In this document: positions 22,403 to 32,300 of the stretch, piece by piece
Layout: each line of letters begins with the position of its first letter
Position numbering within the stretch: the first letter of the stretch is position 1
Source of the DNA: Acanthaster planci
Taxonomy: Eukaryota > Echinodermata > Asteroidea > Valvatida > Acanthasteridae
NCBI RefSeq assembly: GCF_001949145.1
Contig: NW_019091598.1
Span: 408,312-460,661, forward strand
DNA: 52,350 nucleotides
Direction of reading: 5' to 3'
The notes under the pieces: model-generated
Databases searched by the model: none
Seen by the model: only the letters and a program-made list of their open reading frames with translations
What the model was told of the DNA's origin: nothing
Made by a program: the position numbers and the translations under genes

Positions 22403-23039
22403 CTTTTTTATACAAAACAAAACGACTTGACGTTTTGGCGCTAAGTTGTGGGTTTATTATATCTTATTCGTACAGGATTGCATTGAAGAAAATCCTGGAG
22501 TCTTCCTTCAAATTTTTAATATACTCCGACGAAGTTTGACTTTTGACTACAGATGAAATCTTTCCATATGTATCTTCCCTTTGATAAATTTAAATTTGCC
22601 TCGCAAAACCATTTAAACCTGATCTTCTACAGCGGGATGAAACAGATTAACCGTGCAGTTTTAGACTAGACTGTTTTAGTTCATGGTCGCTAAAGTGATG
22701 TTTTAAATAAATCTTGAGGGCAATTACTGTTTTCTAACCGAACAAGCGAGACCCCTCTGATCAAATCCTTAAGTGTTTTACTTTAAATGACCTAATAAAA
22801 CGATTAAATGTAGAATTCGTTTCGTTTAACATGAATTGGTGCACGAAATGACTTATTTCTTTCAACGGGTTGCTAATCTTGAAATTTACTGGTCCAGTCT
22901 GTTGAACAAGTAAATATGGACCGCACTAGAACTTCCTGCAATTTTTCGATTTGATTAATGCAATATTTATAACACCATCTACGTTTTCTGGTTCAGGACA
23001 TGATGATACATTGATAGGAATTACTAGCCTCTACGCCAT
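22403..23039. other. Non-coding stretch
   Basis: AT-rich, with no gene or obvious repeat seen. Confidence 0.35.
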
Positions 23040-23480
23040 ATTCCGTCGAGTCCAGATCATCAGTGGTGTAAGTTTGTGCCGAAAATGGGGATACGAATTT
23101 GCAGGGGGATGACTTACTCGGCAATGGAAATTTTGAAAGCAGAGTGGGATGTGCTGAGGGGGGCTATGTCAGAGTTGAAAACGCGAGCCATTTGACTAGG
23201 ACTCGAGCTGGATTATAGTCGCTATTTTTGTCACTCGCCGATGACTTGACTAGCCACTGTCAGTTTTTGACTCGCAACTCGACTTGGACTTGCAAAAATT
23301 GTTACCACCTCTGGGCAATGTACATGAATACGCATTACATTTCTTCAAAATCTTACATCAAAACGGCATATCCATGGCTTTTTGAAAACTTGCTCTCCCC
23401 CTGAATGCTACTGAATATATTTTGGTTTTATAGCCTGTCTCCCCGCCCCATCACCAAGAGAAGTGTGGGGGAAATATAGC
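23040..23480. repeat. Dispersed repeat family A, copy 3
   Basis: Matches 5440-5830 in patches, including GGATGACTTACTCGGCAATGG and a terminal GC-rich block. Its right end forms an imperfect inverted repeat (GGGGAAATATAGCC at 23468 with GGGTTATATTTCCC at 23486) right beside the MITE that starts near 23497. Confidence 0.5.
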
Positions 23481-23496
23481 CCCCCGGGTTATATTT

Positions 23497-23735
23497 CCCA
23501 AATTTCATAGAGCTGCTTAAGTACAACATTTGCTTAAGCGCAAGAAAACCTTGCTTGATAAATCAGGTAGCCAACCAAAACTTCATGTGATGTATATTGT
23601 TTTGGGATCATATTTACCTGTCTTTTGGTTAGCATGACAATCAGATAGAGTGTGAGCCGGTGACCTTTGTTTTTTAAGCAATTTTTTTTCATGCTCAAGC
23701 AAATTTTGTGCTTAAGCAGCTCTATGAAATTGGGT
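23497..23735. mobile_element. MITE with long terminal inverted repeats (239 bp)
   Basis: The left end (CCCAAATTTCATAGAGCTGC, continuing TTAAGTACAACATTTGCTTAAGC) is the inverse of the right end, which finishes GCAGCTCTATGAAATTGGGT. The inverted ends run about 45 bp with few mismatches. It has no coding capacity. It abuts, and apparently truncates, the inverted Penelope endonuclease fragment on its right. A frame that runs through it (23534-23851, -) is a chance fusion of MITE and endonuclease sequence. Confidence 0.8.
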
Positions 23736-24039
23736 CCAGGTGTTTGTCGGCGCACACTGCGCAAGTGTTCTGCGAAGCGGTCACCAAGGCGACGCTTGGT
23801 CTCTCCGATGTACAGTTTACCACAGCGACGACATGTAATGCAATAAACCACATTACCAGTAATGCATTGTAAAATCCCCGCGTATTCTGTAGCTACCGCG
23901 GCGGCCGACGACCGACGGGCTGATAACTATGTAGGGGCAGGTGTTACATCTGGGGCGCTGACAAGGGGAAATGCTTCCTGCTTTTGACGGCGAGACAGAG
24001 TCTAACCGGGAATGTATACAACAATGTTCCCGACAGAAC
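23736..24039 (-). pseudogene. Penelope-like element fragment, GIY-YIG endonuclease part (inverted copy)
   Basis: Reading the - strand gives the junction of a Penelope-like element's reverse transcriptase tail and its GIY-YIG endonuclease. It has the CQHPRCNTCP-like Cys motif region, then NVVYCITCRRCGKLYIGET and RRLGDRFAEHLRSVRR. The matching part of the + element is 26040-26228 joined to 28477-28700. The fragment is cut at the MITE on one side and near 24039 on the other, so it cannot be functional. It lies head to head with the larger + copy, an arrangement often seen for Penelope-like insertions. Confidence 0.85.
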
Positions 24040-26228
24040 CGGGAATGCGTGAGCGCATCGATGAGCGTGATGCGTCAGCGATGAGCGATGATGCGTGAGC
24101 TCATACTATACTATCGATAATGCGAGCAACACTAATTGCCGACGACATCTTTCTGATGTCACCGATGACCGTACAGGTTACATCATCAGGGGCATAATTC
24201 ACGACCTAAATCACGAACTTCATACGGCTGTCGAAGCAACCAAAACCAAGAAAATCAAATCTAAGTACCCCAAGCTCAAATCACGAACAACGCTAACCAA
24301 AAGAGTTTGGCAGTTACCATCCCACCAGATTTCCCCCTAACTGATGGCCAACGTTCTGTCCTCGAGCGTGGACTGAATCTCATTCCGCTGACGAACCGAT
24401 GGGACGAGTTCACCACCCGTCAGGACGTCGTGAAGTTCTTCCGCCGTATGCGTTTGCGAGCCTTCTTCCACGACAAGGATTCCAGGTCAGTTCGTTCTGA
24501 TTCGGGTACGTCTACTCAGATTGAAGACTTGTCTGAGGTCATTGCTAAGCTTTCGCCCACCAAGTCCACCTGGTGTCCAGCATCCGGTCTCAACAAAACC
24601 GTCGACCGCGTCATTGAAAACTGTCGCGCAGAAATTAAACGCCTTCAATTCAAACCTAGTCTCAAGTACATCAACATTCTATCAGCTGAACGCGAAGCAC
24701 TGAGGTCTCTTAAGAACGATGATACCATCGTCATTAAGAGGGCGGGTAAGGGTAGCGCTACGGTGGTTTGGCATAAGGACTTATATATCGCTGAAGTGGA
24801 ACACCAACTGTCTGACGTTGCGTCCTACGCTACGGTTGACCGCGACCTTACACAAGAGCATCAAGATTTTGTTGTTAGCTCTGTCCGAGGTTTCATTGAC
24901 TCTGGTGACCTCCCCCTAACGCAACCAAACTGGTCGTTCCCAACCCACGCACGACAGTCTTCTACTTGCTACCCAAAATTCACAGATCTGGAAATCCAGG
25001 CCGTCCCATCGTGTCTGCTTGTAGTTGTCCCACTGAATTGATATCCAACTTCCTTGACACCATTCTAACACCCATTGTCAAAAAGCTCTCGAGCTATGCC
25101 AAGGATACTAATCACGCTTTACGTCTGTTCGATGAATTTGAGTTCCTAGGTTCATCCAACTTCCTTTTCACCATGGATGTGAAATCTCTTACACATCCAT
25201 TCCCCACGTGGGTGGTTTGGCTGCGCTCAAACGCTACTTAGATCTCGGCCAGACTCGGGATCCTCCTACCAGCACTCTGCTCCGTCTGGCTGAGTTGGTG
25301 CTCACATTGAACAACTTCGCGTTCAACGGTGAGCACTACACTCAGACCAGTGGTGTGGCTATGGGCACACGGATGGGACCAAGTTATGCCTGTCTGTTTG
25401 TTGGCCACATCGAGGAGCAGATGCTGACCCAGTATCAGGGCGTGCAGCCGTTAATGTACCGGCGATACATCGATCATATAGGCGTAGTTGGTGCTATCAA
25501 CGGTACATGCTATGATGTTCAGAATTTCTTAGCGTTTGCGGATGCCTTTCACCCAGCACTGCGCTACACATCTGATGTGTCGCAACACTCTGTTATCTTC
25601 CTCGACGTGTGCGTCCAGATCTGTGCGCGGAAACTTGGCACAACCGTGGATTACAAACCCACAGATTCCCACAGCTACCCGCAGTATCAATCGTCTCACC
25701 CCCTCAAGTGCAAGAACTCCATCCCTTACTCTTAGTTTCTCCGACTGCGTAGGATTTGTAGTAGCGATGCCGAGTTCTCTGCGCCAGGGAAGGAAATGCT
25801 AGGTTTCTTTCATCAGCGCGGTTACCCTCTGGTTATCACAGACGCTGTCTTCAACGCCATATCTTCAATCCCATGCGAAACGGCTTTGAAACCCCCCGGG
25901 GTCAAGCAACGTGATTGCGTCCCCCTCGTACTTACATACAACCCTCGAAACATCCCAGTACGTAATATTCTTCTCAAACAGTTTCGTACACTCGGTAATG
26001 ATGTGGCCACAGCTTCCATTTTCGCCGAGCCCCCGATTTGCGCATTTAGAGGCGATCGGTCTGTCGGGGACATGGTAGTACGTTCCCGGTTGGATTCCGT
26101 CTCGCCGTCAAAAGCAGGCAGCAATTCCCCTTGTCAGCACCCCAGATGTAACACCTGCCCCTACATAGTTAACAGCCAGTCGGTTGTCGGCCCGGCGGTA
26201 GATGCAGAGTACGCGGGGATCATACATG
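24040..26228 (+). pseudogene. Penelope-like element reverse transcriptase, broken
   Basis: Successive frames encode a Penelope-like reverse transcriptase: RRHLSDVTDD.. (from 24095), PLTDGQRSVLERGLNL (24307 frame), FYLLPKIHRSGNPGRPIVS (about 24957), MDVKSL (about 25172), GVAMGTRMGPSYACLF (about 25352) and SIPYS.FLRLRRIC (about 25720). At least three frame changes (near 24300, 24940 and 25190, the last a missing T) and an in-frame TAG at 25733 (probably from CAG) break it. The catalytic YIDD is YIDH (about 25465), which would also abolish polymerisation. Degenerate GATGAGC/GATGCGT repeats at 24059-24096 precede it. The element resumes after the 2.24-kb insertion on its right. Confidence 0.9.
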
Positions 26229-28472
26229 TGTAACCAGTGGTTCACATTTCAAAATAGCAGGAACCAAATTTCAAGTTAATTTAATCCCCTTTTGAAAAAC
26301 TCTTGACTTCACTCAATTCAGGATTCACGATACAAAAGAGGTTTTGCTTTATTGGAGGGAAAGAGCCAAGCCAATCAATACGAGAAATACAAAGTAAATG
26401 CAGAGAACACCAGTGGCCAAAAGTGAAATATGAGGTTTACAGAGAATGCAGGATCCTGCTAAGTTAAAATACACTTTGAGCTCATGAAAAAACTTGGCGC
26501 CAATGTTCTAGATGTACAGATGAGTTGCGACGAGTCGTTCCAAGGTGAGTTGCGACGAGTCGTTCCACGGTGGGATGACAGGAGTCCGTTGTGTTGTGTA
26601 TAGCAATCGGCAAAAGTGAAGGGCAAAGCTCAGCAGAAGAAATGTAACTGTAACACAAAAGAATACTTGCAGATCTTGCAAGGTTAATGCTGGTGATTAG
26701 TGCTGCAGATGCCTTGGTGTACTTGTGCTGTGTCTGCAAGTCACAATATATGTAGCTTGGTTGCTGAGAGGCCTGGAGACAGCTCTTCAGGTGGACTACA
26801 GAAACTCCCGTCCGGCACCCTCTTTCAGAACATGCAGTTCAGTAACTAAGATAGAGAGCATAGCGGTCCATGCCACATTACTAATACAACCACATTCAGA
26901 CATTTGTGGTTTTAGTAGCTACGTTTTTAGCAGTTACGTGCTTTAGTAGCTGTACATCGTGTAGGAAAACCTCACAATAAAATACCCTCCTGCATGTAAG
27001 TCAACATGTGAAGGAGAAATATCTGAGGCACTGACCTAGAACAAATCTTAAATCTAGACAGGATTTCCCTGGGAATACATTTCTCAGTCCAACACATCAT
27101 AAGGTAGGAATCAATCTAGGAAAGCTCCAACTGTTAATCAGACTGGTTATATGTACAATGTAGGTATATATAAAAACAAACCTAAAGCTTGACCGAGAGA
27201 CAATTCATATTTCTAATTTCTGATGGATTCAATGCATATCAGAATCTGCCGAGTAAACCAAACCCTTTTCAAATAAATCGTAGTCGTCGGAAAAGCATTT
27301 CAAAAGCATCAGTCCAAATTGTAGGACTGCAGTCGGTCTATCACTTACACCATGGATGTGATGGGTGATAAGTCCTGACTTACACATATATTCAAAATCT
27401 GCTCATATTTCTCAGTGCACTGAAAAGCACAACTTATTCCCAGTCTCCACTAAGTTATTAGTCAAGGTGATTGAAAAGTACACTCAAACTGCCTCAATTA
27501 ATTCACGAAACACATGTCCTAAACTAAATGAAAAAGCAAAGCTTTCTGAGGGAACATCTCTTTTGGATCTAGTCTCAGAGCAGTACTGGCTAGTGGAGTC
27601 TACGAGATACATGTATCAAAACTTTCAACATCATAAATCTGCTGGGACTTTTCAAAAATATCCCAAAGTCCAGACTTCTTGTAATCGATCGGTAAACTTC
27701 TTTTCACAATTTACAACAAGAGTCACAGTGAAAAATACATTGACTAAACCCCAGAAAAGTTACACAACAGTATGAAACGATATAAATAGGAACTCAAACT
27801 TACCTAAGATAGAGAGCTAACACTCGTGAACATAAGGGGAAAACTTGGATTTTGAAGTCCTCCAGTCCAAAGAAAAGTAGTGCAGAGCGCAGACAGAGTT
27901 CGGCAGGCATGTAGTCAGCACGATGGCAAAGTTTGGAATGCCCAGTTTGCCAAAACTCTGGGGCAAACTGCTCCCCAGAACATGCCTTTGCCACATGATT
28001 AGCTCACGCTCTCATTGGACAACTTAAAAGGTGGCACACACGATTCCAATACTGATTGGTCATCTAGTATCTAGGCAGATGAGCACTCAGCAGAAGTTTA
28101 TGGCTTTCACAGCTTGGAGTAAGGTATGAACAACAACTATGGATTAAGTGTCTCAACATCCTGCTGATCTCCTGAAAAGTTTACTTGGAGTGTACACACT
28201 GGTGTACTAGTCAGAAAGTAAAGGCAGTGGATACAAAGAGCATCCTGTGATCTCCTAAGAAAGCAGGAACATTAAAGACAAACTGAACAAAGAGCAGGCT
28301 TTTTGACAAAAGGAATAGGCAATAGATCAAAGGTTAACCACTGGAACACTGCTTACCAGTAGGAAAGTCAAAGCTCAGGAAAGAACAATTTAAGTATGCA
28401 AAAGGAAAACATAGTCATGAAGAAATAAAATTTTAAGTTGTAACCCGAGACCTCTTTTGGGACGTGGTTACA
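26229..28472 (+). mobile_element. 2.24-kb LTR-like insertion inside the Penelope-like element
   Basis: The insertion begins TGTAACCA (26229-26236) and ends TGGTTACA (28465-28472), an 8-bp perfect inverted end of the TGT..ACA type. It is flanked by CATG at 26225-26228 and 28473-28476, a 4-bp target duplication. Taking it out joins the reverse transcriptase tail directly to the endonuclease, as in the inverted fragment at 23736-24039 apart from one missing base. No transposase or integrase frame is visible, and the 136-codon frame at 27365 has no domain. It is most likely a long solo LTR or a non-autonomous Ginger-type DNA transposon; both have TGT..ACA ends with short target duplications. Orientation is arbitrary. 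Confidence 0.75.
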
Positions 28473-28476
28473 CATG

Positions 28477-28884
28477 CATTACAAGTAATGTGGTTTATTG
28501 CATTACATGTCGTCGCTGTGGTAAACTGTACATCGGAGAATTGACAAGAATATGATATAAAATCAGTGGTCTGGCATTATTTGATTGTCCGGCATTCGGT
28601 AACTGAGTACCTTCTTCAGGGCAGTTTTCGGAGAGACCAATCGTCGCCTTGGTCACCACTTCGAGGAACACTTGCGAAGTGTGCGCCAACAAACACCTGG
28701 TCTCACTGTTGCGCAGCACTTTTGCGCGCCGCCACATACCCTCGGTGACGTAAGCGTCTGCATCCTGCGAAAAGCGTCATGTGATGTACAGCGTAAGGAA
28801 CTGGAGCAGCGCGTCATTTTCGAACTTCGAACGCTGCATCCAGGGGGAATGAACGTGGATTTCTCTGCGTTCATTCAGAATTGA
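28477..28884 (+). pseudogene. Penelope-like GIY-YIG endonuclease, interrupted
   Basis: This continues the element that starts at 24040. Before the small insertion the frame reads NVVYCITCRRCGKLYIG; after it come RRLGHHFEEHLRSVRQQTPG, TVAQHF and a C-terminal stretch ending VDFSAFIQN with a stop at 28882-28884. GIY-YIG enzymes cut DNA for target-primed insertion; the second YIG is visible and the GIY equivalent is VVYCITC. An 88-bp insertion plus 7-bp duplication (28540-28634) breaks the frame. Removing 95 bp restores the frame exactly, so the insertion is what broke this half. Confidence 0.9.
28540..28627 (-). mobile_element. 88-bp truncated Penelope 3' tail inserted in the endonuclease
   Basis: The reverse complement matches the 3' tail of the host element at 28895-28970: CTGAAGAAGGTACTCAGTT, ACCGAA, then a diverged middle and CACTGATTTTATAT..ATTCTTGT. 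It is flanked by TCGGAGA at 28533-28539 and 28628-28634, a 7-bp target duplication, and the endonuclease frame resumes correctly after it. This is therefore a 5'-truncated Penelope-type insertion in opposite orientation within an older relative. Confidence 0.85.
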
Positions 28885-28975
28885 ATCTGCTTGCTCTGAA
28901 GAAGGTACTCAGTTACCGAAAGCTCGGTAATCACATATTCCAGAGCACTGATTTTATATTACATTCTTGTGTTTG
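28885..28975 (+). mobile_element. 3' untranslated tail of the Penelope-like element
   Basis: Just after the endonuclease stop comes CTCTGAAGAAGGTACTCAG and a short stem-forming TTACCGAAAGCTCGGTAA, then ACTGATTTTATATTACATTC. The GAAGAAGG plus hairpin arrangement is typical of Penelope-like 3' ends as I know them. The end of homology with the 88-bp copy, near ATTCTTGT, marks the probable element terminus. Confidence 0.7.
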
Positions 28976-29306
28976 TTGGTCGCCACCAAAGAGCTCTCGG
29001 GTCGCACAAAGTGTCTCCAAGGTCTCCCATTGTATGCATATCCTACAACGCGAGCGTCCAAAACTCTCACGTGGCGTCTGTTTAAATTACGTCACAATGA
29101 CAAACAATGAGAAATCCAAACTGCACAGGGCAGTAACCATGGTTTGAACTTTGCACACGTGCGACAACCCCAACAGTATACCATGTTGAAACAGATACCG
29201 TTTTGCCACCGGATTGATAAGTTACGCTTACGCTTACGAGAGGCTTACCTCGCAGTTGTTTATATTGTTCTGCAGATTGTTTGCTGATTGATCACATTAT
29301 TTGAGA
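28976..29306 (+). promoter_or_regulatory. Putative promoter and 5' untranslated region of the KH gene
   Basis: DNA between the Penelope tail and the proposed start codon at 29307. No TATA box or initiator can be assigned. A GCTTACGCTTACGAGAGGCTTACC-like run of short repeats lies near 29225-29250. The role is assigned only from position. Confidence 0.25.
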
Positions 29307-32300
29307 ATGAGGTAGGTAATAATTGATTTTCTTTTATATCCAGGTGACAAATTTAAGTTCGAAATAATCAGTTCAAGTTCAGTGCTTGTGTGATTTGTTA
29401 TTTTGACGTGCAAGTACCAAGGTTATGATGGGTGGTGTGAAGTCTTCGTTTGACATCCAAGGTTGAACAAGTAACTGTTACTCAACGTTGAATAAGTAAC
29501 CGTTGACATTCTGCGGCCGATTAGGATGCACATCCCTTGAAACGATGGAGTGAAAAAAATGGTGCCACCTACATTTCAGGGCTCGTTTGACCTCGAAAAA
29601 CCCTATGCGCGCCCCAGGTTGTGAGGAGTTCTCGCTGATTGAGGTGAACAATGACGTCAGATTCAAGGGAATCTGAAGGCGGGGCATCGGGTTTGGGTAT
29701 TTTATTTCGATTTGAGAAAAGTGAGGTGTGATGCATTCACTTTCCTACTCTTGTTTGCAAGCAAAGAACTCCATCGACAAGACTACAGTCAAAGCCGTTT
29801 TGACTGTGGAAAACTGAGTTGCCCCAGTTGAAATGGAGGCAACCTGGTCGCTAAAGTGAACAGAAACACTTCGAAAAATAAGTTTAGACCCGAGGCGTGA
29901 GCTTGATGTGTATTATTTGGATTGACTGAAATAGTTTCGATGAAAACAGCAAGTAGGCCCTATATAAACTAACCGTTTTTCCTATTATGTAAAAATCCGT
30001 CGCTTACATTTGTGGGCTTGTTTGACCCTGAAAAGCCCTATGCCTGTGCAAGGTTGCCTTTGTGGGGGAGAGTTTATACTTCATTACCATAAACGTTTGC
30101 ATTTCAGATCAATCTCAGTGATTCTTGCAGCTGGCGCCATTGGCGCTGGTATTGCAGGGTTTGCTGTCTTCAGAAGACTGGCTTCCAGATCTCAAGAGGA
30201 GATTGCCATGGAGACAGCATTGCGAAGAGTCTGGAAACAAGATGAGGCATCGTACGAAGAAGTGGGACTCAATGACATCAAAAAGTATGTTTGATGGCCG
30301 ATCAAGCTCAACCAATCTTTGTCCGAATCAGAATGAAAGCATTCACCAATCGGTGAAAACCTGCAACATAAAAAGAACACTTAACAAAGGAATAGTTTAT
30401 GCCGGTCAACAAATAAATGTGACAGTATATACTGAGGCACTCAAGACTCTCTTTCAAAACTGGGTGGGAATTTTAAAATTCTAGTCGTATTTGAACATTA
30501 CATCTTTTCAGCAAATGTGTGAATCTTGTTCTGACTAAATTGCTGACAACTAAAGGTAGTTTGTTTGCAGTCATGCATTCATCCTTATAAGGACAACTGT
30601 TGAAAACTAAAACTTTGTTTGGTCACAATCTGTTTGGTAATACTGTATTAGCGAACGGATAAATCTTGAAAAAAAGAAGATTTTGAGTAAATACTTGAAA
30701 CTTGAAAATGGAACACTAAAACTATTGATACACACTTTTGTTCCACTATTTTATAAGGTAGTTTTGCGCCATTTTGGTTTCTATTTTCTGGCTTGTTTCC
30801 ATGTCACGTCATATCAGAGAGGAAACCTCAAATTTCTATCGCACAAAAATTTCTTTTTTTTCTTATATTTAATTGGACTAAAGTTTCTTCTTTTCTGGCG
30901 TATTGTGTGAATAATTAGCAATAAGCCAATGGTAGATCTTTTCACATTAATGTTTTCAATCAGGAAATTGGGGTTTACAATTTGAATGTGATACACGTAT
31001 AGATTCTGCTGTAGGTTAAAATGTCAGGTGCTCTAACTTTTTGATTTTTATAATTAAGATTAAAATATATAAAAAGTAAGCAGTTTACAGCAGCTTTCAT
31101 ATTTTACTTTTCATATAAAAAGGTAAAAAGGACAGTGTCTTCCCTGAATGTCATTACAATAACATCATCAGTTGTCCAAAACAGAATGGACAACTTTAAA
31201 CGTTTAAAAGTTCACTGTTCAATAAACTTAACTGCAAAATAGGGATAATCTTTGCCTTCTACCTGGTAAAAAAATTGGATTTGGGACATATTCCTACCCC
31301 CAAATCAATTCAAACATTTACAATAGCACATTTGCTGTTTCTCAAGTTCAACTCTGCGTGGTGAATTAAAAACTACACAGGTGAGGCAAACTAAGCACAT
31401 TGTTTGACTGTAGATGACTCTTGTAGATGTTTTAAAAACACTAATTTCATTTCGTTTTATTATCTAGTTGCTCTGTTCGAGGTGTCTTGAGGAGAACTGA
31501 TCCTCGTCTTGCTCTTCAGGCTATAAGTGGAAGGTTAAAGCCTATGCCACAGAAACTGACCAACAGTCCCGACTCCACGTTTGAGACACCCACCAAGGAT
31601 GAAGCAAGAAGCTCATCCAGTCTTAAAGACCACACTCCATTGAGTGGCACCAATGGAGGAGCTGGCCCTCTTCATTATAGCAGTGGGGAAAATGCAAGAA
31701 ACAAACCCACTGCATCCATCAAAACTCAGGCTGCTGACCTTCCACGAGAGCCTGTCCATACATCAGTTGCACCTCCTAATGAAGAAACATCAAAAATGCT
31801 GAATGTAGAGAATAGCCCAGTGGATAGCAAACACACCGAATGCACCGTCTCATCAAGTGTTGATGCAACCAGCAACCAAACCCCTTTCTCCCCTGCCAAG
31901 AGAGCAAAACCATCCACACTGAAGAATGATTCTGCTGAGAAAGAACAGGCACATTTTATGTCCTCCTCAGGAGCTAAGAGTGAGGATAATACCAGCGACC
32001 AGGACATTGCTGGAGACTCCATCTCTGCTACAGAAGAGATAGAATCTGTCCTCGCGTCTACTCCAAAAACCTCATTTCGAGTAAAGAGTGCTCCTATAGA
32101 AAAAGAAGCTACCACACAGAACAAAGCCAAGGGAGTAACGAGCAGCCAAGCCATAGCTGGTGAAAACTATATAACCACTGATGAAGGGCCAGAGAAGGTC
32201 CCCTCTCACAGTCCAAAGGAAGACGATGTAGCAATCCCGTCCCAACTGAAGAATGATTATGCAGAGAATGAACAAACAGAATCTCTATCAACTACAAAAG

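Noticed and set aside
23534-23851. 105-codon - strand frame as an intact protein
   Set aside because: Only its first half is Penelope endonuclease; the rest is read-through into a MITE.
30010-30294. ATG at 30010 as the start of the KH gene
   Set aside because: It lies in the duplicated intron segment, and the preceding residues do not look protein-like; an acceptor at 30107 joined to the ATG at 29307 gives a better N-terminus. It is kept as an alternative.
31726-32154. 142-codon antisense frame inside the giant KH exon
   Set aside because: It is the shadow of the repeat-coding strand; low-complexity, with no domain.
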